From NCBI GenBank assembly GCA_023653785.1, contig JAMKCH010079092.1, positions 62,001 through 126,000 on the forward strand: a DNA stretch of 64,000 nucleotides, given 5' to 3'. The notes beneath the pieces were generated by a model. That model saw only the letters and a program-made list of their open reading frames with translations. It was not told the origin of the DNA and searched no databases. Within the stretch, counting starts at the first letter, position 1. Each line of letters starts with the position of its first letter. The position numbers and the translations under genes are program-made. Source of the DNA: Ophioderma brevispina. Its lineage: Eukaryota > Echinodermata > Ophiuroidea > Amphilepidida > Ophiodermatidae. This document shows, in pieces, positions 35,843-46,562 of this stretch.

Positions 35843-35949
35843 AAATGTTTCGGAAAAATAAAAGAAATTAAATACCGTGTGTTGGTGTGTGGATTTTGTT
35901 GTTAATTGTCACAGGCAGTATAGTATAGTCATTGTTGCAAGATATGGGT

Positions 35950-36475
35950 GGCGATAATCGAGAGCTCTGCAATGGCACTCAAACATACTAAAACTGAGAG
36001 GTTCTGGGGGGCTATGTCACCTTGACCACACGCCGGGGATGGGTATTATAGTTACATCTGCTTCATGATTGTGAGGCAACGAGAGCTCTCCCGATGCGCT
36101 GAAACATGTAAAATTCAAGAGCTCCTGGGGGCTCCGTCCCTGGACCCTGCCACGTCAGCATTAGTCTCTGCTTCAAGATAATGAGCCAACTGAGAACTGA
36201 GTTCTCTCCGAAGGCACTCAAACACGTTATTTAACTCAAGAGCATCCACGGGCTCCGAACCCGGACCCCCGCAGTGGGACAGGGACAGTATAGTTCATCT
36301 GCCTTCATGATGTTGAAATAACCGAGAGCTCTCCAGATGCACTGCAAACATGGACTGGACCCCCGCACGTTCAGCATAGTTAATCTGCTTCAACATAAGG
36401 ACATAACCCCACTCGAACATGTTAAACTTCAAGAGCTTCCGGGGTTCTGCCCCTGAACCCCCACAAGGGGCCTTT
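35950..36475 (+). repeat. degenerate tandem array, ~120-bp unit
   Basis: Five successive units share GAGAGCTCTCC, a GCACTCAAACATG-type block, TTCAAGAGC, GGGGCTCCGYCCCTGGACCC and CTGCTTCATGATAATGAG. Matching points fall at about 36086, 36204 and 36329 (spacing 118 and 125); the first unit starts near 35959, and the fourth lacks about 50 bp, giving the last near 36411. Divergence between units shows an old array. Confidence 0.75.
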
Positions 36476-37400
36476 TCCCATACATTGTGCCCAATGACCT
36501 GAGATCGAGGCAAAAGCTTGCCTGTGGATGCTAATGTGTGTGGAGTATGCTTGCCTGTATGGGAGGGTCAGCCCAGAAGCTTGACCCCGTCGTTGGATGC
36601 CTCCTGCAGGCTTGTCGCGGGGTGTCTTTGGCCAAGCTCAAGCGACAACTTATACATGCAGCAGCGTAGCATGCTGAGCATAGCTCCCAAGTATCTGGTA
36701 TGGAGTGCCCTGTGTTTGGACAGAGGCCGGCTGCGGACGCCTTAGGTCCAGGGTAGTTTCTTAGGCAAGCCCGGTCCTTTGAAATAGTTTCTAAGGAGTT
36801 TGGGGGAGTTGGCTTGAAAGAGTTGGAAAGAACGACTTGCTGTCAACCAAGAGTGGCAATCTATTGGTATGAGTTCTGGCTTATCGTGGGCTGAGTGGCG
36901 GGTTTGTTTGTCTCAGGCTGGATTGATATCCAGATCGGGCCCGATCAACGGTTTCCTTGCGCAGAAGAAGGGAGTCTATCTGGTGAAGCAGTAAGGACAA
37001 CTGGAGCATAGGATCTCTGGCTGCCCAATTGTTGGTGCAAAACAATGCACAGAACAAGGACCTCTTGCGAATCAGTGAAGAAGCCAGACATTGTACCCAC
37101 CTCTGGCTAGATCATCTTTGAGAACCACGTGTTTTTGGGATAGATAAGAAGAATTCCCAATTTTAATAATCATTGGTATTGTTCAATGGCGATCTTTTAA
37201 TGCAATGATGTTTCCTTGGTATACGAACTTAAATGCAGCTCCTTTGATTCAGAAAATGATCTGCTCTTTCCTGCTCCTCTTCTTGAGTCATGTCTCTTAA
37301 TTGTCTTCTGTATCAGAATTATTCTTCCTCTAATATTATGTCAGACAACTCTTGTGGCATCAAACTTCTTGATGGCCCTTGTATCTAGTGACACATCATT
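36476..37400. other. unrecognised, mildly GC-rich DNA
   Basis: Contains several moderate frames, such as a plus-strand stretch near 36820-36990 reading MSSGLSWAEWRVCLSQAGLI. They match no family I know, and stops interrupt each. Confidence 0.3.
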
Positions 37401-37694
37401 TTAATTTCCAACCATGATCATCTGGTGGAGGAATTTCTGGCGCTGCCACATCTGGCCTGGTACCAAATCGGGTTTGTATCGGATAATATGTATGGCATCC
37501 CTCAACATCTCTCGTACGAGTGCTCTGCACATCAGTCGATCTTCAAGGCTTAGGAAGGCATCGATATCGTCGTAACGTTTGGACTTAACCTTCCGGCATT
37601 GTCTACCTGAGGCAATTTTTGAATTAACTTCCCGGACCCCCCCCCCCGTGATTTTCGTTACTGGAACATCGATTCCTGTAAATTGGTTTAACAC
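37401..37694 (-). CDS. unidentified 97-codon frame, possible exon or element remnant
   Basis: The minus-strand frame has protein-like composition, notably RYDDIDAFLSLEDRLMCRAL followed by REMLRDAIHIIRYKPDL. It is charged, with amphipathic helix-like spacing, and has no membrane segment. Reading continues in the same direction beyond its stop with basic, gapped sequence (KKFDATRVV), which could mean a decayed longer frame. No start context or splice sites decide the matter. I do not recognise the family and give no function. Confidence 0.3.
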   Translation of the reverse strand: MLNQFTGIDVPVTKITGGGVREVNSKIASGRQCRKVKSKRYDDIDAFLSLEDRLMCRALVREMLRDAIHIIRYKPDLVPGQMWQRQKFLHQMIMVGN

Positions 37695-40065
37695 AGGGTT
37701 AGATTGTGTTTCTTCTTTCCATTGGTATCAAAATAAGTGCCAGCATTCCCATTATATGACCGTCACTATGACGTCTATGTTGAGGGAAAGTATGAAAATA
37801 CACTGTAATGAATAAAGGGTGGTGAAAATTGATATTTCGCAATTTTAGCGACAAAAAAATTACCGATAGCACTAAATGCTCCATTTTTATTATAAAACTA
37901 GTCATTTCCCATCAAGTGAAGCCAAAAACCGCATGAAAATTGGCTTATTCCTAACCATTTTTGGCGAAACATTGAATTTTTCCCCCCAATGTGTGTCTAT
38001 GGAAAATGGACAATTTGCTAACATGCGAACTTTTTATGACGTCATTGTGGAGTAATGCTAGCATGTTGTTACTCATTTTGGTATCATTGGACAGAGAGGG
38101 GCCATAGGTATCTATTGGTACCAAAATCAAGGGACTGTTGATGTTTCGGTGTTGTGTTAGCATGTTGGTAATTATCTCCCAAAGGGGGGTGGTTGCATTT
38201 GGGCAGCCATTTGAAAAATGCGCCCTACGTTTAACCAGGGGTGGGGATTTTTGCAGACAACCCGAATTCAGTTGCTTAGGGTTATAAGCTTCACAACAAT
38301 GGTTGTCTCCAAAAAATCCCCGGGGGGTGAAGGGGAGGTCATGGTTAGCCCGTAGTCTAAATACTTGCCATAGATGCCAGAACGCTCCCGAAACACCGAC
38401 TGCCAAGCTTGTTGCGCTGCACTCGAAGTTACTGTGCCTGTTATATAAATGATCTGATTTTTATCTCTCGCGACAAATATATAACTAGCACATTTTTTTT
38501 CCACAATTGTCAAAATTGAACAAAGTATATTATTGTTATTCACACAAATTGTAGTTCGCAAATCTTACAATTTTATAATGCCTATTCTTGCTGCCGTTTG
38601 TACAGTATTTATGATCAGGTACGATTAAATCGTATTATCTGTAATAAATAGGACCAGACTAATTACTCTTTTCGGCAATATCAGCTTTAATTTGGTGATG
38701 GTCCACATCGGCACGCAGTATGATAGAATAATACATTTTGCTCTTAGCGACCGGTCCCTCTTGAATACACTGTTTAATACGTCATATACTTGTTTTCTAA
38801 AACTATTTAGGACATTTTAAATAGGCCCCGTTATAGGAATTTTGATACTTTTACGGAAAGGACAGTTATTTACGGGAGGGGGGGCGGGCGCGTGGGCATT
38901 ATTTTCGACAAAAATATGTTATGGTTACGCATCTTCAAATACAGACATGTTTTTTCCAATCAATTTTTTCGCATTTTTCCTTCACCATTGACGGCTCCAT
39001 TTTTGTAAATTATAATAAAATTCCATACTTACGTACCCTTAAAATCGTGTGTCTCGTTCATGTTTCCAATTCTCTTGCAATAAAGCAGGGATCATTGGAC
39101 TCCCTAAACTAGATTATAAAACGTTATGTTTTGTTATTGGTAGTAGCTATATAGCCTATACCTGTACAAAGGTAGTTATTCTTAACCTTGAGCTTTAATT
39201 AAGGTATGGGTCATGTGCCTAATTAAATGACGGGGTTTAGGTACAGTGCCGTATAACTTTAGCGTAGCATAAACCGTCGATCTTGTATAGCCAGAATTTA
39301 ATTATTAATTATTAGTTATTGACAACGTAAATATTTGAAAAAAAAAAAACCAGACAAAAGAAAGTGCTAAAATTTGAAAAAGGTTGCCGAAACGCAAGAA
39401 AGCTGTGATTTGTACACAGTCGTTTCAATTTTTTCAATCTTTCAATTTTTTTTAATTTTTTAGGTTTTTTCTTTTTTTAATTAACTTTTAAATTGTGTAT
39501 TGTCAGGTTTCTTAAACGTATTCACCCATTCCCCATCCCTTTATCCGCCCACTCATCCTTTCAATTCGTTCCAACCACTCAACGATCCCCTGTGGAGCCT
39601 CACTCATTCCATTAATTAAAAAGTTCACAAAAGTTGCGGAATTGTGAACGTTTTAACGTTTTTTTTTGTTTGCTAAATAAACCTTCTCCTGTAAGATCAT
39701 TTAAAAATAGTTCATAGCTTGTAAGACAATTCAGACTATCGTTGAGGATTTGATTGATTTGAGAAGGGCGTTTATGTTTGGTCTTTATTATGACTTCACT
39801 AGAAAAAACAAAAAAAAACCCGGCATGATGTAAAATGTTCAACCATACCACATTTGAGGACATGGCTTTACGACCCCTTCAATAATTGACCTAAGAAGTA
39901 CAATGACCTGTATTCTGTAAAATGATTTCTATACAGAATAATCCCATGTGATTGAATTTAAAAGACATTTTACGATGAATGGGACAGACAAAAATCATTG
40001 TTATGGTGGCCAGAAAACCAATGCCCTATTACAGTCTGTTTTTTCTTCAGTCTGGACAGTGGGCA
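37695..40065. other. anonymous non-coding DNA
   Basis: Holds a small inverted repeat (38237-38260 versus 38299-38322, GGGGATTTTTGCAGACAACC type), a C-run near 37637 and a GC-rich patch near 38875-38895. No gene seen. Confidence 0.4.
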
Positions 40066-40470
40066 AACCATGTGAGATTTTGACCACCACTCATGCTCCT
40101 GGGAGCATGGGTTGTGGCAAACCGTTCAAGAGGGGAGCTGGCTCATTATATTGAGTGCTGACACCAATAGCGAGTGATTTATTCCGTAATGTTATCAAGG
40201 ATTAGAATTGCAAAATCTGGCACACCAATCCTCGATGGTCTTGTGGTTAGGTAGCTGACCTCATGATACAGTGGTCTCGGATTCGAATCTCGCTACTTGC
40301 CACTTTAAAATATATAAAATTTAATTATTTTTTCAGGTTAGAGGGAAAAATTCTAAGTCCAATAAGAAAGAAAAAAATAATTAGCTGCCCTTTGAAGTTA
40401 ATGAGAGACCTGCTCCCTGGAGCAGGGTGGTGGTAAAAAACTACCGCCTGCTGATCAGTGGAACAGGCAG
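40066..40470 (+). mobile_element. tRNA-derived SINE, plus-strand copy
   Basis: An internal polymerase III promoter is visible: box A TGGTCTTGTGGTTAGG at 40236-40251 and box B GGATTCGAATCT at 40279-40290. The sequence from TTTTGACCACCACTCATGCT near 40077 through the AGACCTGCTCC...GGTGGTGGT block near 40430 aligns on the opposite strand with 45675-46060. The tRNA-like head is therefore internal, with about 160 bp of family sequence upstream. No target duplication was found. Confidence 0.75.
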
Positions 40471-42980
40471 TCATTACCAAGTAAGTACAAATGTTCAGAT
40501 ACTCATTTTTCTTCCAGTGTATTCATGGTTAAGAAAGTAAGGCCGAAGAAAAAGTATTTCTGCAGAGCCGCATGTCTTACATGGTTTAAATGTGTGCCCA
40601 CCCAGCTATTACAACTTATATTTTCTGTCGTTTCATATAATATTAATTTTCAAAATTGCATTGAGTTTGATATAGCATGTTGCGCCGTCAGTTAGTCTGT
40701 GTTGTTGGATGCAATAGCCCGGGGTTACGTTGTGAAAAAGTGCAAACATATGTATGTTCAAATAGTCACTTTTTATAGTATAAAATATGATATAAATGAT
40801 AAAATAATCAAGAGTATGTTTTCCCCTTAGTTTGGTCAAAATAACCGAGAAAAACATGCTTTTTTTATATGGAACGTCTGAACGATTACCAGCAAGGACT
40901 GGATTCATCATAATGTTTTTTTTTCCGCCTGATTTTGTATCCCAGGATTATGTAAATGAGGTGATAAAATGGAGGTATTGATGAACTATATTATGAAACA
41001 AAAAATCATCCGCGTGATTTTGTCGAGCTCTAACAAATAAAACTGAAATTCTCCCCTTTATAGTGAAATTCAAGTAGAAGCCAAAGAGTTGCTTTGCTTA
41101 TTACCACACTCGCGTTCCTTTAATTATTGCAATAGAAAAAAAATTACCCAAACTGCTTAAAAAAAAACTTATTGGTTTATTTTTATAGATAAAATGCCGT
41201 CCGTATACCCGACGTGGAGATCTCGTGAAGTATTCGTGGTATTCTTGAAATCAGGTTTATTCAAATTTTGCACGTTTATTGGTCTTAACAAATTGACTGT
41301 TTTTTTTTATGTTATTGCTATTATTATTTACCCTTTTAATTAATATCCAATAATAACATAAAATCTTTAAAATGGCTTTTCAGAAAATAATGACGGAAGA
41401 TAATAGTCTATCTGAACGTTTGTCCGGTTAATTGTTTTAGGATTTTGATATTGAATCACATGATGATTATATGATATGCTGAGTATAAGATATGATGGTC
41501 ATGTGATAGCTACAATGTGATGATCATGTGATGATCATATGATTCATATGTGTGATCATATGATCTCATTATTGTATTTATTACCATTCTTATTATAGTA
41601 TTCTTATGATCATGTATTATTCTCTTTATCCATTTTATATATTTCAATATTTTGTATAGGTATTATTAGGAATCATTAATTTTAAATTTTTCAGTATTAT
41701 TATGTGTTATTATTATTGAGTTTATGTGGATTATTCTAGAATGAAGTCGCTCCCTCTAGATTACTAACCATTCGCCTTCCCTATCCTTTATCGGCAGTTA
41801 GATTGTTATTATATCCAAACACAGTAGACACAGATGCATGGGACAGTTAGTTCGTGCGCAACAAAACAATCTCTGTGCACAATACCAAAAACCGCTTAAC
41901 GGCCCTGAACAAGCTGTTTGAATTATGCGTTTGCTCAATTCCAAATAGAGCGAATAGAATTCTGATTTTAATCATTGGGTGTAGTATACAAATGAAATCC
42001 AAGAATTAAACACCTGAATAATTCTGAATAATATTAAAAAATACCACACTTAGCGATGTATTTTTTAGAATCTCTTTCATATACTGTTCTCCCAAAATAA
42101 ATACCATAATTAACTAAAAAATGGCAGGAATCCTGGAGCGGACGCTTATTACGTCCTTGTCCACTTGTGTAAGCCATTTGCATCTCTTTTTCCCTTCTTA
42201 GCCAACACAACGATTTCCATAATGGCGAACCATCTAGGCATCTTGTCAATCAAAACAACCACTTGAATCACACACAAAACGTTAGCCTCATTAGCAAACC
42301 AATCCACACAAACCCTTTCCTTCTGACTTCCAACTTTTCTCCCATTCTTTTCTTTCCGTCAATTATAAACTTACGTCGCGCATATCTGCTGGCTTATTTT
42401 TCTGCAGTCTCGTGGAAAAAGGATTTTATTTTATGATTCCAAGTTGCCGTCATAAAAATGCATAAGTTGTGAAAATTGTGAATATTATTGCGGGAGAAAA
42501 TTGCACGCTGTCGACAGAAATCGCTTACAATTCCCAAAGTATCAAGGGACCAGAACGCTCATCGGGATTGCTAAACAAATCAAAAATTTTGCGTATTTTA
42601 AAAGGGCAATATTAGCTCCCAAAGCATTGAATGCCAACAACGCCATGATGTCGATCTACCTTGCCTGTGGCGTCCCTTTTCAAGAATATAGTGGCCGTAC
42701 ATCCGAAATATGATTTTGTTTTGGATCGATGGGATATATTTATCAATATTTGTACAGTCACCAGAGTCATAAACTGGTATATAAAATGTTGTCAGTTGTA
42801 GAGATAACAGAAATTTTATATTTCTATTTTAGTAACGTTTATGTCTATTATAATTAATACCGCATCTATACTCTAAGGTAGGGACTAATCGTAATTTTAA
42901 GGGGGGGGGGTGGTATGACTGAAATATGATTATCATTAAATAAAGATGAAACTGTATGTGATTTGGAATACGCCAACTGG
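40471..42980. other. anonymous AT-rich DNA
   Basis: No gene recognised. At 41450-41575 the words GATCAT, CATATGATC and CATGTGATGATCAT recur as overlapping palindromes, a local ATGATC-rich low-complexity patch. Confidence 0.4.
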
Positions 42981-43084
42981 CACTGTAAAAATTAGTGAAT
43001 TTTCTACAAATTAGTCCTATAAGACTTCATTTGATGCCTTATAGGATTAATTGGTAGAAAATTGACTATCCTATTTCTACAGTG
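42981..43084. mobile_element. 104-bp palindromic mini-element
   Basis: Left CACTGTAAAAATTAGT and right ACTATCCTATTTCTACAGTG are inverted. The arms continue with AATTTTCTAC and TCCTATAAG(R)C blocks to a centre near 43030. The ends start CACTG like the elements at 26478 and 60831. Flanking triplets do not match (TGG and TAG). Confidence 0.65.
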
Positions 43085-43110
43085 TAGCTTTTTAAACAAA
43101 AATAAATTAA

Positions 43111-43466
43111 AGCCACTATCAGTCATTTTATTTTCAAATTTAAAATGCCCATTTTGTCTCTAAATTAGCCAGTGCTAGGTCATATCAACACTTTATATTA
43201 CTGTTCTGTGCGAAAAAACAGACACTGGTCTTTGAAGATGGCATTTACGACTGTTTTGTTTACTAATAAAAGTCGGATCCCGACTTTTATTAGTAAACAT
43301 TGCATAAAAATTGTAATTTCTTGACAAATACGGCGTGTTAAGCTTAGCCACTAACAGGGGTCTTTACTATATACAGCCATTTCCAATACAACAGTGCTAA
43401 AAATGGACTTGATGAAAAACAGGGGCGCGATTTGTTTACATTTTGAAGAAATCGCCGATAGTGGCT
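43111..43466. mobile_element. TTAA-flanked MITE with central perfect hairpin
   Basis: TTAA stands at 43107-43110 and 43467-43470. The terminal inverted repeat is AGCCACTATCRG. The element is 356 bp. Near its centre, 43258-43298 is a perfect hairpin: 19-bp arms GTTTACTAATAAAAGTCGG around three bases. TTAA duplication suggests the piggyBac superfamily. It shares no sequence with the other TTAA elements here. No open frame for transposase. Confidence 0.78.
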
Positions 43467-43470
43467 TTAA

Positions 43471-44310
43471 ATCTTGAAATCAACTCTTAAAGAGTGAACA
43501 TCTGCCGTAAAGAGTGTCACTTATTATTTTACAGGTAAAATGTGAAAATGCAAGGCTAATCTCACTCCTTTTTGTTTTTATTTTGCTGGAAGTGAAACGG
43601 ATTCTTCAAAATATTTCAATTGTAATATCAGGGGTTAACTATATTCCTGCTTAAATAATGACTGGTCCCTAAGCAGGCGATGACGAGACTGTCGGTTTGT
43701 TGGTTTTGCATTGTGTTAATTTCACATATGTTTTTGTTATTATTTATCATACCGGTAATGTTAGTTTACACAGTGTGTCTTAAAAGAAAAACTCGGCTCG
43801 GCTGCTTTTTTAATTATCAAGGCGAATTTACTCCCGTAAAATATAGGCTTACCCTTTCGCCGACGTTTTAGCGTAAATGAATAAAGTGATATCTCTCCAA
43901 CTCTCCAATGATTTTCTTCTTCTTCATAATGTAAAAGCTTAAACGCTAAATTAATATCCTGGTACAATATGAAAGCGGATAAAATAAAACCCTATCGTCA
44001 TCAGTGACTAAATATTTTTGTTATGGTCTGTACTGTAATGTATTGCGGCCTTAAACAGAACTTGCTCATAGACAATCGATATAGGTGTTTGATTAGACAT
44101 TGATTAAATAGACAAGATAGGTTATATTTACACACAATCATATCTGATATTAATATAATAATTGCATTAAGCTGAACATGAGCTGTTTGTTTCTCAGACC
44201 TGTCTAAAATATGCCCTGAGCAAACCTTTTTCAAACACTATAATCTTAAATTGTGCAACTTAGAACTCTTGTTTGTCCAGTATCTACCACAAGGATCTAT
44301 ATGGAACTTT
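43471..44310. other. anonymous non-coding DNA
   Basis: Nothing recognised except short frames on both strands. Confidence 0.4.
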
Positions 44311-44815
44311 CAAAATTTAAAATAGGCCTAGGAACCGTTTTCGAGTATTTCTAAAAACGGTTTAATTTTTTGTTGGTTTTAAATAATTTTCATCTCTATA
44401 AATAGCTTGCTTTCTTTTGATTGTGATTTGAGGGGTTCTTGATTAAGGATTTTTAAAGCCTATAAGGTTCTACAAACTGAACCATTTTCTTGGCTAGAGA
44501 ATTTTGTTTTATTCTACAAAGAACATTAATGAAGATTCGTTATAGAACCAAAAGGGGTTCAGTAGGACCTTAACTCTAAGAACTTTTAATCGATGTAAAT
44601 AGAGCACCCTTCGGTGTTATATTGCTAGAAAGATATGGTTTTTCATCAAAGAAAGATATTTTAGAACCAAAAAGTGCGAACACTGCCCAATACTTTATTA
44701 CATGTACGTTTTCAAAATATACGTCAACAAATACAAAGAGAACATTGCTAGATCTAAAACCTATCGGGTTCTTTATAGAACCGAGAGTGATCTTTACTGA
44801 ACCTTAGGTGTTTCA
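44311..44815. repeat. GGTTC/GAACC inverted-motif region
   Basis: GGTTCT and AGAACC recur in both orientations (for example GGGTTCTTTATAGAACC near 44767 and TAGAACCAAAAGGGGTTC near 44544). This pattern is typical of internally palindromic non-autonomous elements. Ends were not resolved. Confidence 0.4.
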
Positions 44816-45600
44816 CACAGGACAAAAAGTTGCTCCTTTTTTGTTTAGGACAAAACATGTCTGAACGTAGCTGTATATTTACTATAGACCTGCCACTCAC
44901 TTTAAATAATTCTACCGAGCCATGACGGAAGTTAATGAGGCATAATGTGAAAAGACACAATTGCGTTATGTTCATTAAACAAATTAATTTATAATATAGT
45001 TGAAAAGAAATGCAATTAAGATCGAAAATGCTTTATTACGCGTTCTTGTCGATATTGTTTTTTTTTTGTTTGTCCAGATTTGAATGTTAGTGACTTTAAG
45101 CAGAAGAGTTTCAATTAACTAAGGAATAAGACTTGACTTACTACGAAAAACAAAATTGAGGTCCGACGTTATCTAGAATTTTGTTTCTCTCGTACTGTTT
45201 TAAATTTATCACTCTCCAAATGAATAATTAAAAACATGTATTTCAATCTGGGATTCTGAATTAATTAAACAATTGGGTGCTATTTTGGTACTCTTGTTGT
45301 CAAGGTAGCTTATTACTTTTTGAAACCAGATGAAAGCTATATGTGGGTATAAATAAGACTTAATATCAGACGGAAAGTATTTGATAAATCACACGAGATA
45401 GAGATGCATGCACGCAGCCTACTAATTCGAAAGTAGTTCGTGTTGGCATTAGGCAGGTGATAAATTGTTTGAATAGCTAGAAACTTGAAAAGCAAGCCAC
45501 GTCCCCAACTTAATTCTTGTGCTTTTCATTAGTGTCTGTGAAATAAACGAATGGGACCCTTCTTAGGGGTACCTACAGAGAACACTGAAAAAAAATGAAA
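44816..45600. other. anonymous non-coding DNA
   Basis: No feature recognised. Confidence 0.4.
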
Positions 45601-45601
45601 T

Positions 45602-46147
45602 TCAATGTTTAAAAAGTGGAAATGGATTTAACAATATTGTAATTATAGTAATCGATACAAGGGTCGGACCAAACGCACGCGGTAGTTTTTGACCACCACC
45701 CATGCTCCAAGAGCAGGTCTCCCTCACTAACCTCAAAGGGCAGCTATTATTTTTTTTCTTAAATTTTTTTGGACTTTTCCCTGTAACCTGAAAAAATAAT
45801 GAAAATTTTATATATTTTAAAAGAGGCAGTAGCAAGATTCGAACCCGGACCACTGTATCATGAGGTCAGCTATATACCTAACCACAAGACTAGCGAGGAT
45901 TGGTGTGCCGGATTTGCAATTCTAATCCTTGATAACATTTACGGAATTAATCGCTACTGCTATTGTGGTCAGCACTCAATATAATGAATCGCTCCGCTCT
46001 GGAACGGTTGCCACAACCTATGATCCAGGAGCATGAGTGGTGGTCAAAATCTCACACTTGCGAACAACTGAAAATCAATGTTTAAAAAGTGGAAATGGAG
46101 TTTTCAATATTGTAATTACAGTAATCGATACAAGGGTCGGACCAAAC
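45602..46147 (-). mobile_element. tRNA-derived SINE, minus-strand copy with 73-bp terminal direct repeats
   Basis: The reverse complement contains the same tRNA-like promoter as the copy at 40066: box B at 45836-45848, CCGGGTTCGAATC on the minus strand, with box A upstream. Two direct repeats of 73 bp, differing at four positions, bound the copy at 45602-45674 and 46075-46147; both end in GGGTCGGACCAAAC on the plus strand. Such long direct repeats are too long for a SINE target duplication. They could be LTR-like termini, a tandem head-to-tail SINE with an internal loss, or a duplicated host segment. Confidence 0.72.
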
Positions 46148-46285
46148 AGTACGTTGCTTATTAAAAGTGAACCGACGTCGATAAATTCATCCGACAGCAT
46201 ACATGTATACGATAGATAAAGAGGGTTTTTCTTTCTTATAGCTAATGCCGATGCTTTGGTTTCCATTCTTTCAAATTATTACTGA

Positions 46286-46562
46286 GGTTTGGTTCTCTTG
46301 TACTTTATCGAGACATTTTATGTGCTAAGGTGTGATTCTCTTGTACTTAACGGGACATTTTATCGGAAACTTTCAGAATAATTTCCTTGTACTTTAATGT
46401 ATTGAGAAATGTTGTCGGCAACTTTCAGGTACGATTCTCTTGTACTGTATCGCGACATTTTATCGGCAGCTCGCTGGTGTGATTCCTTTGTACTTTTATT
46501 TATCTATTCATTTTGTCGGCAACTCTCAGGCGTGATTCTCCTGTACTTTACCGAGACATTTT
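46286..46562 (+). repeat. tandem array, ~50-bp unit
   Basis: Six irregular units of GTGATTCTCTTGTACTTTA, then CGAGACATTTTATCGGCAAC and TTTCAGG, start near 46290, 46331, 46378, 46430, 46478 and 46531. Spacing of 41-53 bp reflects indels. Frames across it are by-products. Confidence 0.75.
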
